A stretch of 64,000 nucleotides of DNA, taken from assembly GCF_900109095.1 (NCBI RefSeq), contig NZ_FNYZ01000008.1, positions 166,319-230,318 of the forward strand. The letters run 5' to 3'. The first letter of the stretch is position 1. Every line of letters begins with the position of its first letter. Below, in pieces: positions 19,052-27,603 of the stretch. The notes beneath the pieces are model-generated. The model had not been told where the DNA came from. It saw only the letters and a program-made list of their open reading frames with translations, and searched no databases. The DNA is from Sphingobium sp. AP50 (GTDB lineage Bacteria > Pseudomonadota > Alphaproteobacteria > Sphingomonadales > Sphingomonadaceae). A program made the translations under genes and the position numbers.

Positions 19052-19493
19052 CACTACCCATCGGCGCGGGCAGAGCGGCGATCAGCGCCGCCAGCCCGCG
19101 CCGGTCGCGCGCTGCATCAGCCAGGCTGTAGCGGTCGAGAACCGCAAGAAAGGCGCCCGTCGCCTCGGCCAATATCCCTGACAGGCCGCACGCCGACCGG
19201 ATTGCGCAGGATGCGCAGTCCGCCATTTTCATATCAGGTTCGCTATAGCGCACTACCGCGCCGATACCGATCTCCGTGGGCGGGCGTGCCAGAGTGAAGC
19301 CGCCGCCTCGACCTCGTTGCGTGGCGACGAAATCGCCAAGCGCCAGATGGTGAACCACCTTCATCAGATGATTGCGCGACAGGTCATAACCCTCGGCAAT
19401 TTCCGCGATCGTCGCGCGCTCTGACGGTGCCGCGGCCAGATGGATCAATATGCGTAGCGCATAGTCGGTGTGGCGGGTCAATTGCATCGACAT
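19011..19493 (-). CDS. nsrR: Rrf2-family NsrR-like nitric-oxide-sensing repressor
   Basis: 160 residues. An Rrf2 winged HTH starts MQLTRHTDYALRILIHLA, with a recognition helix around LSRNHLMKVVHHL. The three cluster-binding cysteines, C93, C96 and C102 (DCASCAIRSAC), fit an NsrR-type Fe-S cluster; the tail is longer than usual and proline-rich. It is divergent from a globin gene across a strong NsrR-type operator (19547-19573), which supports the call over IscR or RirA. It probably represses the globin, and perhaps itself, until NO damages the cluster. A start at M3 (19487) is also possible. Confidence 0.88.
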   Translation of the reverse strand: MSMQLTRHTDYALRILIHLAAAPSERATIAEIAEGYDLSRNHLMKVVHHLALGDFVATQRGRGGGFTLARPPTEIGIGAVVRYSEPDMKMADCASCAIRSACGLSGILAEATGAFLAVLDRYSLADAARDRRGLAALIAALPAPMGSVSAACGPSPPRPD

Positions 19494-19546
19494 AGACGAT
19501 AGAGGTGGAGCGGGCAGCTTTCAAACATATATTCTGTTTACATGTT

Positions 19547-19573
19547 ATAAGATGCAAATTAAATGCATCTTAT
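19547..19573. promoter_or_regulatory. NsrR-type operator palindrome
   Basis: Perfect 10 bp arms ATAAGATGCA and TGCATCTTAT flank a 7 bp AT-rich centre. The half-sites AAGATGCA/TGCATCTT match the known NsrR consensus. It lies 54 bp before the nsrR start and 24 bp before the globin start. A TATAAG box overlaps the left arm and could be a -10 element. Confidence 0.9.
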
Positions 19574-19597
19574 CGACTCCGCTGAAAGGTCAAACAA

Positions 19598-20044
19598 GTG
19601 TCTCACTCGCTGTCTCAGGAAACCGTCGCCATCGTGAAATCCACCGGCCCCGCTTTGCGTCGGCACGGTGTGGAGATCACCACGGCCATGTATGCCCGCC
19701 TGTTTCAGGATACGGAGGTGAAGGCGATGTTCGATGCTGCGGCGCAGGACAGCGGGGAACAGCCCCGGCGGCTGGCGGCGGCGATCCTGGGCTATGCCGA
19801 GAATATCGACAAGCTGGAGGCGCTGGGCGGCGCGATCGCCCGCATGGTTGCGCGCCATGTCGATACGGGTGTGAAACCCGAACATTATCCCAAGGTCGCC
19901 GCCGCCCTGCTGCCCGCCATCCGCGACGTGCTGGGCGAGGAGGTCGCGACCGACGCCGTACTGGCCGCCTGGGCCGAAGCCTATCAGTTCCTGGCGGACA
20001 TTCTTATCGCGGAAGAGGCGAAGGCTTACGCCGTAGCGGCCTGA
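19598..20044 (+). CDS. Single-domain globin (flavohaemoglobin-like haem domain)
   Basis: 148 residues, only the haem domain of an Hmp-type flavohaemoglobin. The proximal histidine is H87 in ARMVARHVDTG, followed by the typical KPEHYPKV turn, and Tyr32 in TTAMYARLF is at the B10 oxygen-binding position. No FAD/NAD reductase domain follows; the frame stops at 20044. The protein would turn NO plus oxygen into nitrate but needs a separate reductase. Start is GTG 19598, just past the NsrR-type operator, so NO induction is expected. Confidence 0.88.
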   Translation: MSHSLSQETVAIVKSTGPALRRHGVEITTAMYARLFQDTEVKAMFDAAAQDSGEQPRRLAAAILGYAENIDKLEALGGAIARMVARHVDTGVKPEHYPKVAAALLPAIRDVLGEEVATDAVLAAWAEAYQFLADILIAEEAKAYAVAA

Positions 20045-20089
20045 TCAAACATCCGTTCGGTTCGCACTTGTCCAGAACCGAGCGGGAAA

Positions 20090-20839
20090 TCACAGTGTCC
20101 CCGCCCGCACGCTGATCGGCCAGCTTATGGGGCGGGTCTGTTCGGGGTCGCCCCACAGGTCGATCAGGTCGGCGGCGAAATCCGTCAGCTTCCGTTCCTG
20201 CCCGGCCTCCCGCGCGCGGCGGACGGCGGACCATGTGCCGACATAGCCGAGCAATTGATGGGTGTTCCAGTTCCGACGGATCGCCATCGTGGGCACCGCC
20301 AGCGGCGGGAAAGGAAAGGCTATGTCTGCATAGCCATTTTCGACCATATGGCGCTCGGCGGGCCAGAAGGGGCCTACGTCCAGATCATGGAAGCGGGCCA
20401 GCCGATCATTGATCGGTCCCGGATCGAGCCGCGCCACGCCATAGCTGACCAGTGCGATCATTGCCCCCGGCGCGGCGATCCGCCGCGTCTCCGCATAAAA
20501 GGCAGGCAGGTCGAACCAGTGCGCCGCCTGCGCCGCCGTGATCAGGCTGGCCGCGCCATCCTCGACAGCCAGCGCTTCGGCTGGCGCGCAGCGATAAGTG
20601 ATCCGCGCATCCGGTGCGGCATGGGCGATCTGGTCCGCACTGGGATCAAGGCCGATTACCGCTTCGAAATGCGCCGCCAGCAACCCTGTGAACTGGCCGT
20701 TGCCGCAACCGACATCGACCGCCAGCCGACGGTTGGGCGCCAGTTCCGCCAGCGCCTGCGCCAGGACATCGGGATAGTCGGGGCGATAGCGGGCATAGTT
20801 GGCGCCGCCCTGATCGAACCAGTTGGTCGCCCCGCCCAT
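20090..20839 (-). CDS. Class I SAM-dependent methyltransferase
   Basis: 249 residues. Motif I is VDVGCGNGQFTGLLA, motif II is IGLDPSADQI, and AAQAAHWFDLPAFYAE resembles the UbiE/methyltransf_11 group of small-molecule methyltransferases. ATG 20839 is two bases after the rsmD stop codon, so translation is coupled to rsmD; the frame runs upstream through rsmD but that part is not real. The substrate is unknown. Confidence 0.85.
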   Translation of the reverse strand: MGGATNWFDQGGANYARYRPDYPDVLAQALAELAPNRRLAVDVGCGNGQFTGLLAAHFEAVIGLDPSADQIAHAAPDARITYRCAPAEALAVEDGAASLITAAQAAHWFDLPAFYAETRRIAAPGAMIALVSYGVARLDPGPINDRLARFHDLDVGPFWPAERHMVENGYADIAFPFPPLAVPTMAIRRNWNTHQLLGYVGTWSAVRRAREAGQERKLTDFAADLIDLWGDPEQTRPISWPISVRAGTL

Positions 20840-20841
20840 CG

Positions 20842-21381
20842 TCAATCTTCCGCCCGCAGCAGGGTGATCCGTGCTTTGCCGACATCGCGTACCGCGTCGA
20901 CGGTAAAGCCCTTCACCACCACATCCTCGCGCCGGTCTGTCTCGATGCTGACCCAAGTCGCACTGTTGGTCCATCCCAGCCGCGCCAGCTTGTCGAGCGC
21001 CACCTGGCCCGCACCCGTTTCATAGGGCGGGTCCATGAAGATCAGGTCGAGCGGCTTGGGTGCCGGCCCAAGCGACAGGACGCTGCTGGCACGGATATCG
21101 GGGCGAATGCCCAGCCGGTCGCCATTGGCCCGGATCACGTCCAGCGCCGCCTTGTCCTGTTCCACGAACAGGCAGGACGCTGCGCCGCGTGACAGCGATT
21201 CAAAGCCCAGTGCGCCTGACCCGGCGAAGAAATCGCCCACGGCCAGCCCTTCGAACGATCCGATCCGGCTGGTCAGCATGGAAAACAGCGTTTCGCGCGT
21301 GCGGTCTGCGGTCGGGCGGGTCGCATCGCCCTTGGGCGCGGTCAGCGGGCGTCCGCGCCATTGGCCTGAAATGATCCTCAT
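20842..21381 (-). CDS. rsmD: 16S rRNA (guanine(966)-N2)-methyltransferase RsmD
   Basis: 179 residues, the usual length. MRIISGQWRGRPL start, RPTADRTRETLFSML, SAM motif DFFAGSGALGFESLSRG and catalytic DPPY (FMDPPYETG) are all present. It methylates G966 of 16S rRNA during 30S assembly. The ATG overlaps the rluB stop by 4 bp, so rluB, rsmD and the methyltransferase form one operon. Confidence 0.95.
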   Translation of the reverse strand: MRIISGQWRGRPLTAPKGDATRPTADRTRETLFSMLTSRIGSFEGLAVGDFFAGSGALGFESLSRGAASCLFVEQDKAALDVIRANGDRLGIRPDIRASSVLSLGPAPKPLDLIFMDPPYETGAGQVALDKLARLGWTNSATWVSIETDRREDVVVKGFTVDAVRDVGKARITLLRAED

Positions 21382-22799
21382 TGCGGGGCCGCCTTCAGGC
21401 TGGCGCGGAAGTAATCCAGATCATGCTGGCGCACTTCCTCGACCGCGCCGACCGGCAGTTCGCCCAGATGGAAGGGGCCGTAACTGGTGCGGATCAGGCG
21501 GTTCACCTTCAGGTCCAGATGCTCCAGAACCCGGCGCACTTCGCGGTTCTTGCCTTCGGTCAGGGTCATTTCGATCCACTGGTTGCGGCCGGTGCGCCGT
21601 TCCAGATTGGCCTCGATCGGGCCATAGCGGATACCGTCAATTTCCACCCCGTCGAACAGGTCTTCCAGTTGTTGCTGACTCACCTCGCCAAAGGCGCGGG
21701 CGCGATAGGTGCGCGGCACGCCGGACGATGGCAATTCCATCTGCCGCTTGAAGCCGCCATCGCTGGTCATCAGCAGCAGCCCTTCGGTATTCATGTCCAG
21801 ACGGCCGATCGGCATCAGACGGGGCAGGTCGGCGGGCAGGCGATCATAGATGGTCGGCCGCCCGGCCGGATCACGCTCGGTGGTCAGATAGCCGGTGGGC
21901 TTGTGGAACAGGAACAGGCGCGTGGGTTCCGGTGCGGCGACAGCAATGCCATCGACCGTCACGCCACGCAGCGACGTCAGCAGGGTCGCGGGCGTATCCA
22001 GCGCCACGCCGTCCTTCGCCACCCGGCCTTCCTCGATCATCCGCTCGATTTCGCGGCGGGAAGCTACACCTGCACGGGCCAGCAGTTTGGCGATGCGCTG
22101 CGGTTCACCCGTGCCTTCCGCCGCGGCATGGGCGGGATGCGGGTTGGCCGGACCTGCGGGGGCGGGCTTCTTTCCACCCGGCTTGCGGGGCGGATAGCTT
22201 TTCGGAGCTTCTGCCTGTCCCCGATCGAAGCGAGGCCGTTCGGCGCGATCGCCTTCGGCGCGGCCCCTTGGTGCGCCGAAGCGCGATCCTTCCGGCCGAG
22301 CCCTTTCCGGTCGGCCGCGATCGAAGCGGGGCCGTTCTGCCCGTTCGTCTTCGCCCCGGTTGCCGCGTGCGTCTTTGGGGGCGCCAAAGCGCGATCCTTC
22401 TGTGCGTGCCCGATCGGACCGACCACGGTCGAAACGTGGACGGTCTGAACGCTCGCCGTCGCTGCGATTGCCGCGCGCGTCTTTCGGTGCGCCGAAACGC
22501 GATCCTTCCGTCCGCGCCCGATCGGGGCGGCCACGGTCAGTGCGGGGGCGTTCCGCTCGCTCACCTTCACCCCGGCTGCTGCGTGCATCCTTCGGCGCGC
22601 CAAAGCGCGGTCCGTCAGACCTGGTCCGGTCACGGGGGCGCTCGCTACGTTCGCCTTCATTGCGGCCGAAGCGTGATTTGCCATCCCCATCCCGGCCTCC
22701 ACCGGGGCGCTTGCCGCCGGGACCAGCGGGGCCGGTCGGACGTCTTGGGCCGCCAGGTCCTGCCCGACGGGGCGGTCCGGATTTTTTCGGCGGTTGCAC
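21378..22799 (-). CDS. rluB: 23S rRNA pseudouridine synthase RluB with disordered N-terminal repeats
   Basis: About 473 residues. The C-terminal 250 are a normal RluB/RsuA enzyme: an S4 domain (RIAKLLARAGVASRREIERM) and a catalytic core with the aspartate in GRLDMNTEGLLL, plus GKNREVRRVLEHL. The first about 220 residues are Arg/Gly/Asp-rich and contain about four repeats of roughly 35 residues, each with the core GSRFGAPKDAR. I chose GTG 22799 because AAAGGA precedes it by 7 bases; ATG 22835 and 22901 are alternatives. It is probably an RNA-binding disordered arm. The N-terminal boundary is uncertain. Confidence 0.88.
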   Translation of the reverse strand: MQPPKKSGPPRRAGPGGPRRPTGPAGPGGKRPGGGRDGDGKSRFGRNEGERSERPRDRTRSDGPRFGAPKDARSSRGEGERAERPRTDRGRPDRARTEGSRFGAPKDARGNRSDGERSDRPRFDRGRSDRARTEGSRFGAPKDARGNRGEDERAERPRFDRGRPERARPEGSRFGAPRGRAEGDRAERPRFDRGQAEAPKSYPPRKPGGKKPAPAGPANPHPAHAAAEGTGEPQRIAKLLARAGVASRREIERMIEEGRVAKDGVALDTPATLLTSLRGVTVDGIAVAAPEPTRLFLFHKPTGYLTTERDPAGRPTIYDRLPADLPRLMPIGRLDMNTEGLLLMTSDGGFKRQMELPSSGVPRTYRARAFGEVSQQQLEDLFDGVEIDGIRYGPIEANLERRTGRNQWIEMTLTEGKNREVRRVLEHLDLKVNRLIRTSYGPFHLGELPVGAVEEVRQHDLDYFRASLKAAPQ

Positions 22800-22947
22800 G
22801 GGCAGTTCCTTTATTAACGCACTGGTCCTTCCCATATCGACGGAAAGCCAGCAACAGGCTGAAATGTGCCGCTTGGGCGCTTGGGTGAGTGGGACAGCCA
22901 TTGTCCTCTGGCAACCCGATGCACGAGCATGGCGTTTCTAAAAGTGC

Positions 22948-23433
22948 ATGGCGGACTCAGGGCGGACTTGGCAAATGTTTTTCGGTTTCGTGAAAGAAGG
23001 CGGCGTCCATAATGCCCGGCGCAAAACCGTCCGCACCATATTGGTGGTGGAGGATGAGGCGCTGGTCGCGTTCGACAATGAACATGCGCTGGTCCATGCC
23101 GGCTATCGGGTCGCGGCCACCGTGGACGACCATGATCATGCGGTGCGGGTAATCGATGCCGGCGGGGTCGATCTGGTGATTGCCGACGTCACGTTGCATG
23201 GCGACAGAAGCGGTATCGACGTCGCCCGCCATGCCACGGCGCAGGGATTGCCGGTCCTCTTCGTGACCGGTAGCTGCCCTGTGGACGCCCGTGCTTTGGC
23301 GATCGGCTGCCTTGCCAAGCCCTATGCCCCGCGCGATCTGGTCGCGGCGATCAATGTGGTCGACGCTGTCCTGCGCGGCGTGCGCCGTCCGAAGCTGCCG
23401 CCCGGCCTCAGCCTGTTCGATATCGCGGCCTGA
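22948..23433 (+). CDS. Single-domain response regulator
   Basis: 161 residues with only a receiver domain: acidic pocket VVEDEALVAF, phosphorylated aspartate in LVIADVTLHGD, threonine in FVTGS and the lysine in CLAKPY. No output domain follows, so it acts through protein contacts, as in stress phosphorelays of alphaproteobacteria. The true start may be GTG 22990 rather than ATG 22948; the domain itself begins near residue 28. No kinase gene is adjacent. Confidence 0.85.
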   Translation: MADSGRTWQMFFGFVKEGGVHNARRKTVRTILVVEDEALVAFDNEHALVHAGYRVAATVDDHDHAVRVIDAGGVDLVIADVTLHGDRSGIDVARHATAQGLPVLFVTGSCPVDARALAIGCLAKPYAPRDLVAAINVVDAVLRGVRRPKLPPGLSLFDIAA

Positions 23434-23509
23434 TCGCCGCAAAGGGCGCTTGCCTGTCTGAAATCAGGCCATATGCTGGCGCCTGAATAGACGGTGCCGG
23501 GGGATTTAA

Positions 23510-24844
23510 GTGACGAATATTGACGAAGGCCGCAAAAGCTGGGGCGCGGTCATGCGCCCCTATGTCCGGCCGATGCCATTCGTTTCATTGCTTATAGGTA
23601 TTTCCAGCGGTTTTCCGTTGATGTTGCTGCTTGGGACCATGGGATATTGGCTGTCAAAGGTCGGTATCCAGAAATCGACTATCGGCTTCGCCATTGGCTT
23701 GACCACCCCCTACACGCTTAAATGGCTGTGGGCCCCTCTGGTGGACAAGTTGCCCTTGCCGTTGCTGACTCGGCTTTTCGGTCAGCGTCGTGCTTGGTTG
23801 TTCTTCGTACAGGGCCTGCTGTTTTGCGCCATCTGGATGCTGGGAAGCAGCGATCCCGCCAATCATCTGGGCTATTTCGCCTTTTGTGCGATCCTTGTTT
23901 CCTTCCTTGGCGCGACACAAGATATCGTCATCGACGCCTATCGCATCGAAATATTGAGCGATGAGGAAATGCCTTACGGTACGGCGACCAATCAGTTTGG
24001 CTACCGCTTGGGCGCTTTCTTTTCTGGCGTTGGCACAATATTCCTTTACTCGCCTGAGACCGGTCTCGGCCTTGGGTGGGCCATGGCTTATGGCTTGACC
24101 GGATTTTTGGTGTTGCCCGGCGCGATTGGCGCGTTGATCGCCGGCCCTGGCATATATGTCGATCGGCATTCAGAAATGGCCGGTAAGAGCATTGGGGCAT
24201 GGCTCAAGGAGACCGTGCTAAATCCGTTCATCGAATTTCTGGGACGGCGGGGGTCGGTCCTGATCCTTTTGTTCGTATTACTCTACAAGATCGGCGATGC
24301 GATGGGGCAGGGAATGCTCAATCCCATGATCGTCGATTTGGGTTTCACCGATGCCGAATTCATTGCGATCAATAAGGTCGTCGGATTCTGGGGGTTGATC
24401 GTGGGAACAGCGCTCGCCGCCCCGTTCATCGCCTGGCTGGGTATGGGGCGTGCACTGTTCTGGTCCGGCCTTATGATGATGCTTAGTAATCTGACTTTTG
24501 TTGGCGTTGCGATGCATGGGCATTCCAACTTGTGGCTTACCATTGCGGTTGCGACTGAACAGGTGACAAGTGGCATAGGATTGACCGTGTTCGTGACTTA
24601 CCTGTCCGGCTTGTCGAGTCTTGCCTACACAGCCACGCAATTCGCGCTTCTGTCATCTTTTGCTGCTGTAGGACGAACTTGGCTCGCCGCGCCAGCGGGC
24701 ATCATTGCCGACCAAGCTGGATGGGTAGGATTTTGGTTGATGACCATCGTTGCTGCTGTGCCGGGCATGATATTGTTGTGGATCATTTGGTACAAAGGCT
24801 TCGTGATCGACAGCGTCCGTCAATCCAGCACGCAAGACGATTGA
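23510..24844 (+). CDS. AmpG-like major facilitator permease
   Basis: 444 residues with about 12 to 14 hydrophobic segments. GISSGFPLMLLLGTMGYWLS at the start and GATQDIVIDAYRIEIL in the first half are signatures of AmpG, the inner-membrane importer of anhydromuropeptides from peptidoglycan recycling. Start GTG 23510 is 13 bases behind a GGGGG run. A TPR gene follows after 13 bp. The AmpG family also includes other solute permeases, so the substrate is likely but not proven. Confidence 0.85.
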   Translation: MTNIDEGRKSWGAVMRPYVRPMPFVSLLIGISSGFPLMLLLGTMGYWLSKVGIQKSTIGFAIGLTTPYTLKWLWAPLVDKLPLPLLTRLFGQRRAWLFFVQGLLFCAIWMLGSSDPANHLGYFAFCAILVSFLGATQDIVIDAYRIEILSDEEMPYGTATNQFGYRLGAFFSGVGTIFLYSPETGLGLGWAMAYGLTGFLVLPGAIGALIAGPGIYVDRHSEMAGKSIGAWLKETVLNPFIEFLGRRGSVLILLFVLLYKIGDAMGQGMLNPMIVDLGFTDAEFIAINKVVGFWGLIVGTALAAPFIAWLGMGRALFWSGLMMMLSNLTFVGVAMHGHSNLWLTIAVATEQVTSGIGLTVFVTYLSGLSSLAYTATQFALLSSFAAVGRTWLAAPAGIIADQAGWVGFWLMTIVAAVPGMILLWIIWYKGFVIDSVRQSSTQDD

Positions 24845-24857
24845 GCAGGGACGCGTT

Positions 24858-25607
24858 ATGATCTACTTCATCGCCTCGATCTGTCTTCAGATCGTCTGCG
24901 CCCTGCATGTCATCCGGTCGGGCCGAAACCAGATCTGGCTGCTGTTTATCTTCCTCTTCTCGCTGCTGGGCTGCTTTGCCTATGTGATGCTGGAGGTGTT
25001 GCCGCAGCATTGGAACAACCGCCATGTCCGCACTGCGCGGTCGCAGGTGGTGGGGAAGGTCGATCCCGAACGCGCCGTGCGCGAAGCAGAACGGGCACTG
25101 GATATGGCCGATACCGCAGCCAATCATATCGCGCTGGGTGACGCGCAGGCAGCGCGCCATCGCTATGCCGAGGCGGAAGCTGCCTATCGCAAGGCATTGT
25201 CGCTTGGGCCGGGCAATGACTGGGGGACGCAGGTCAAGCTGGCCGCCGTGTTGTTCGAACGGGGCGTCAGCGCCGAAGCGCTCCGCCTGCTGGACGCCGC
25301 GCCCGAACTGTCCCGCGGTAGCGAGTGGGATCGCAGGGCGCTGTTGCGAGCCCGCATCCTCGCCGACCTCAACCGCAGCGCGGAAGCACGAACCTTGTTC
25401 GAGGATGTGGTCGAGCGGGTCGCGGGAGAAGAAGCCCGCTGTCACTATGCGGCTTTCCTGCTCCAACAGGGCGATAGCCGCCGTGCGCAGGCGATATTGG
25501 AAGAGGTGGAGCGCCGCGCGAAGCGGATGGACCGGACTCAGCGGGCTTCGCAGGCGGACATGTATCGCTGGGCCGGCGAGCAACTGGCCGAACTGCGCAA
25601 GACCTGA
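24858..25607 (+). CDS. Membrane-anchored TPR protein
   Basis: 249 residues. Two hydrophobic helices at about residues 1-18 and 28-48 (QIWLLFIFLFSLLGCFAYVM) resemble a PLDc_N membrane anchor. At least three TPR-like repeats follow (AANHIALGDAQAARHRYAEA, TQVKLAAVLFERGVSAEALR, RALLRARILADLNRSAEA). A scaffold role is all that can be said. It starts 13 bp after the AmpG-like gene and probably shares its transcript. Confidence 0.78.
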   Translation: MIYFIASICLQIVCALHVIRSGRNQIWLLFIFLFSLLGCFAYVMLEVLPQHWNNRHVRTARSQVVGKVDPERAVREAERALDMADTAANHIALGDAQAARHRYAEAEAAYRKALSLGPGNDWGTQVKLAAVLFERGVSAEALRLLDAAPELSRGSEWDRRALLRARILADLNRSAEARTLFEDVVERVAGEEARCHYAAFLLQQGDSRRAQAILEEVERRAKRMDRTQRASQADMYRWAGEQLAELRKT

Positions 25608-25655
25608 TCCGGGCGGGGCGGATGCAGCTATCCGCCCTGCACCCCAATTACGGCT

Positions 25656-26096
25656 TCAGCCAGCCGCGTAGATATCCAGTGGCCGACCAAGGTCATTATG
25701 CGCCTGCGCCACCGCCTGAAGGCAGGTCAGCGCGCCGAGCGCATGATCATTGCCCAGCAATTCACTGACCCGGTCATAGGCGGCATTGGGATCACGCAGG
25801 GCTTCCCCCGTCGCCTGCATCATCAGTGCCTCGTCAGCGGTCATCCGGGCGCAGCAGCAGGGCGCGACCAGTATCTTGCGGCTCGACGCGCGCGCCAGTT
25901 CCAGCATCATCGCGCGCATCAGCACCAGCGGCCGGCGATAGCTGCGGCCGAAAGCGCCCAGCATCGCATTGGCAGCATGGGCGTCATTGACGCCTGCCGT
26001 CGCCATTCGCCGCATCACGAACAGGAAGAGACGGTTGCCATAGCCACCGGGAATGGGACGGGGCAGGTCGAGGGGGGAAGTCTCTCCATAAGCCAT
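25656..26096 (-). CDS. DUF6628-like conserved protein
   Basis: 146 residues, soluble and helical. VMRRMATAGVNDAHAANAML and the triple cysteine in ILVAPCCCARMTADE are distinctive; I recall this as DUF6628, a sphingomonad family of unknown function. The cysteines could bind a metal. It is transcribed in the folC direction, 68 bp after the folC stop. Confidence in coding is high, in the family name moderate. Confidence 0.72.
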   Translation of the reverse strand: MAYGETSPLDLPRPIPGGYGNRLFLFVMRRMATAGVNDAHAANAMLGAFGRSYRRPLVLMRAMMLELARASSRKILVAPCCCARMTADEALMMQATGEALRDPNAAYDRVSELLGNDHALGALTCLQAVAQAHNDLGRPLDIYAAG

Positions 26097-26164
26097 AGAA
26101 TCGCGCCTTCTGCGTTAGTCGGTGCACGCATAGTACGCTATTGCAAGTCATTCGCAACTGTTAT

Positions 26165-27490
26165 TCAGTCGGGCAATTGCTCGTTCAGTCGCAAAATTTC
26201 GCCCGCCAGATAGAGCGATCCGCCGATCAGCAATTTGGGCGGCACGTTGCCCGCCACTGCTGCAACGGCGTCGATCGCTTCGGCCGGACTTGCGTGGGCG
26301 GTGCAGCCGATGCCCCATTGCGCCGCGACGGCGGCAAAGCGTTCGGCCGGATGGTGATCATGGCCGGGCACGGGCAGCGCATGGATATGGGCGATCTTGC
26401 CGACGAAGGGCGCGAGGAAAGCGTCCACTTCCTTGTTCGCCAGCATGCCGATGATGAGGTGCAGTTTCTGCCCTTCCAGACGGTCGGCATTGAAATAGGC
26501 GCCGATCGCTTCGCCCGCACCGGCATTATGGCCACCATCGAGCCAGGCGGTGGTGCCTTCGGGTAGCGGGGCGAGCAGCGGCCCCTGTTCCAGTCGCTGG
26601 AGCCGGGCGGGCCAATGCGCCCAGAGCGGCGCGGCCTTCAGCGCGGCTTCGGGCAGCGGCACAGCATGTTGATGGCGCAGCATGGCGAAGGCGAGCGCGG
26701 CATTCTGTACTTGATGCGCCCCGGCCAGACGCGGCAGCGGCGTATCCAGCCGACCCAGATCGTCCCGATAATGGAGCCGGTCGCGATAGACGGCGGCGTC
26801 CCAGCCTTCGCCCTGACCGAACCACAGGGTTCCGGCGCGGTCGGCCGCCTCCTGCATGATCGGATGAAGCGCTTCGGGGTAACGCTGCGTCACCAGCGCG
26901 GCGCCAGCTTTGGCGATGCCCGCCTTCTCAGCGGCGATCTTGTCCAGCGTGTCGCCCAAAAAGGCCTGATGGTCGATGCCCAGTTGCGCGATGCCGCACA
27001 CCGCCGGATCGGTGATCACATTGGTCGCGTCGAGACGTCCGCCCAGCCCGACTTCGATGATGCAGGCGTCGGCCGGATGTTCGGCAAAGGCGAGGAAGGC
27101 AGCGGCGGTCGTGACTTCAAAGAAACTGGCGTTTACGCCTTCGGCAATATCCAGTACCCGTTCCAGATAGCGCGCCAGTTGATCATCGCTGATCAACTGG
27201 CCGGCAATGCGGATACGCTCGTTGAAGCGGACCAGATGGGGCGAGGTGAAGACATGGACGCTCTTGCCGTCCGCTTCCATCGCGGCGCGCAGGAAGGCGC
27301 AGGTCGACCCCTTGCCATTGGTGCCGGCGACATGGAACACCGGCGGCAGGCTGCGATGCGGATCGCCCAGCCGCTCCAGCAACCGGGTGATGCGTTCCAG
27401 CCCCAGTATGTCCGCGCCGGGGGAGAGCGACCAGAGGCGGTCCAGTTGCGCCTGCACCTGCGGATCGTCCGAAACGGCGTGGTCGGCCAT
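26165..27490 (-). CDS. folC: Folylpolyglutamate synthase / dihydrofolate synthase
   Basis: 441 residues. P-loop GTNGKGST is at about residues 56-63, HVFTSPHLVRFNERIRI is the folate region, and GLGGRLDATNVI and the C-terminal LDGGHNAGAGEAIGAYF are the Mur-ligase-like blocks. It adds L-glutamate to dihydropteroate and to folates. It lies after accD in the same direction, as in many proteobacteria, with a REP-like palindrome in the 113 bp gap. Confidence 0.95.
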   Translation of the reverse strand: MADHAVSDDPQVQAQLDRLWSLSPGADILGLERITRLLERLGDPHRSLPPVFHVAGTNGKGSTCAFLRAAMEADGKSVHVFTSPHLVRFNERIRIAGQLISDDQLARYLERVLDIAEGVNASFFEVTTAAAFLAFAEHPADACIIEVGLGGRLDATNVITDPAVCGIAQLGIDHQAFLGDTLDKIAAEKAGIAKAGAALVTQRYPEALHPIMQEAADRAGTLWFGQGEGWDAAVYRDRLHYRDDLGRLDTPLPRLAGAHQVQNAALAFAMLRHQHAVPLPEAALKAAPLWAHWPARLQRLEQGPLLAPLPEGTTAWLDGGHNAGAGEAIGAYFNADRLEGQKLHLIIGMLANKEVDAFLAPFVGKIAHIHALPVPGHDHHPAERFAAVAAQWGIGCTAHASPAEAIDAVAAVAGNVPPKLLIGGSLYLAGEILRLNEQLPD

Positions 27491-27522
27491 GGCGCCTCAA
27501 TTCCCCTGCTATGGTCGTATAA

Positions 27523-27592
27523 CGTCATTGCGAGCGAAGCGAAGCAATCCACATGGTGCTAGATGGATTGCTTCGCTTCGTTCGCAATGACG
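27523..27592. repeat. REP-like inverted repeat between folC and accD
   Basis: Two 29 bp arms (27523-27551, 27564-27592) are inverted copies with one mismatch and a 12 bp loop. Core: GCGAAGCGAAGCAATCCA. It is inside the accD-folC gap and could act as an attenuating or mRNA-protecting hairpin. Confidence 0.85.
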
Positions 27593-27603
27593 AAGTCTAT
27601 AGT

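Noticed and set aside
22100..22700. Regular DNA repeats, first thought to be a CRISPR array
   Set aside because: The repeats are in frame, about 105 bp long, and encode the RluB disordered arm; there are no spacers.
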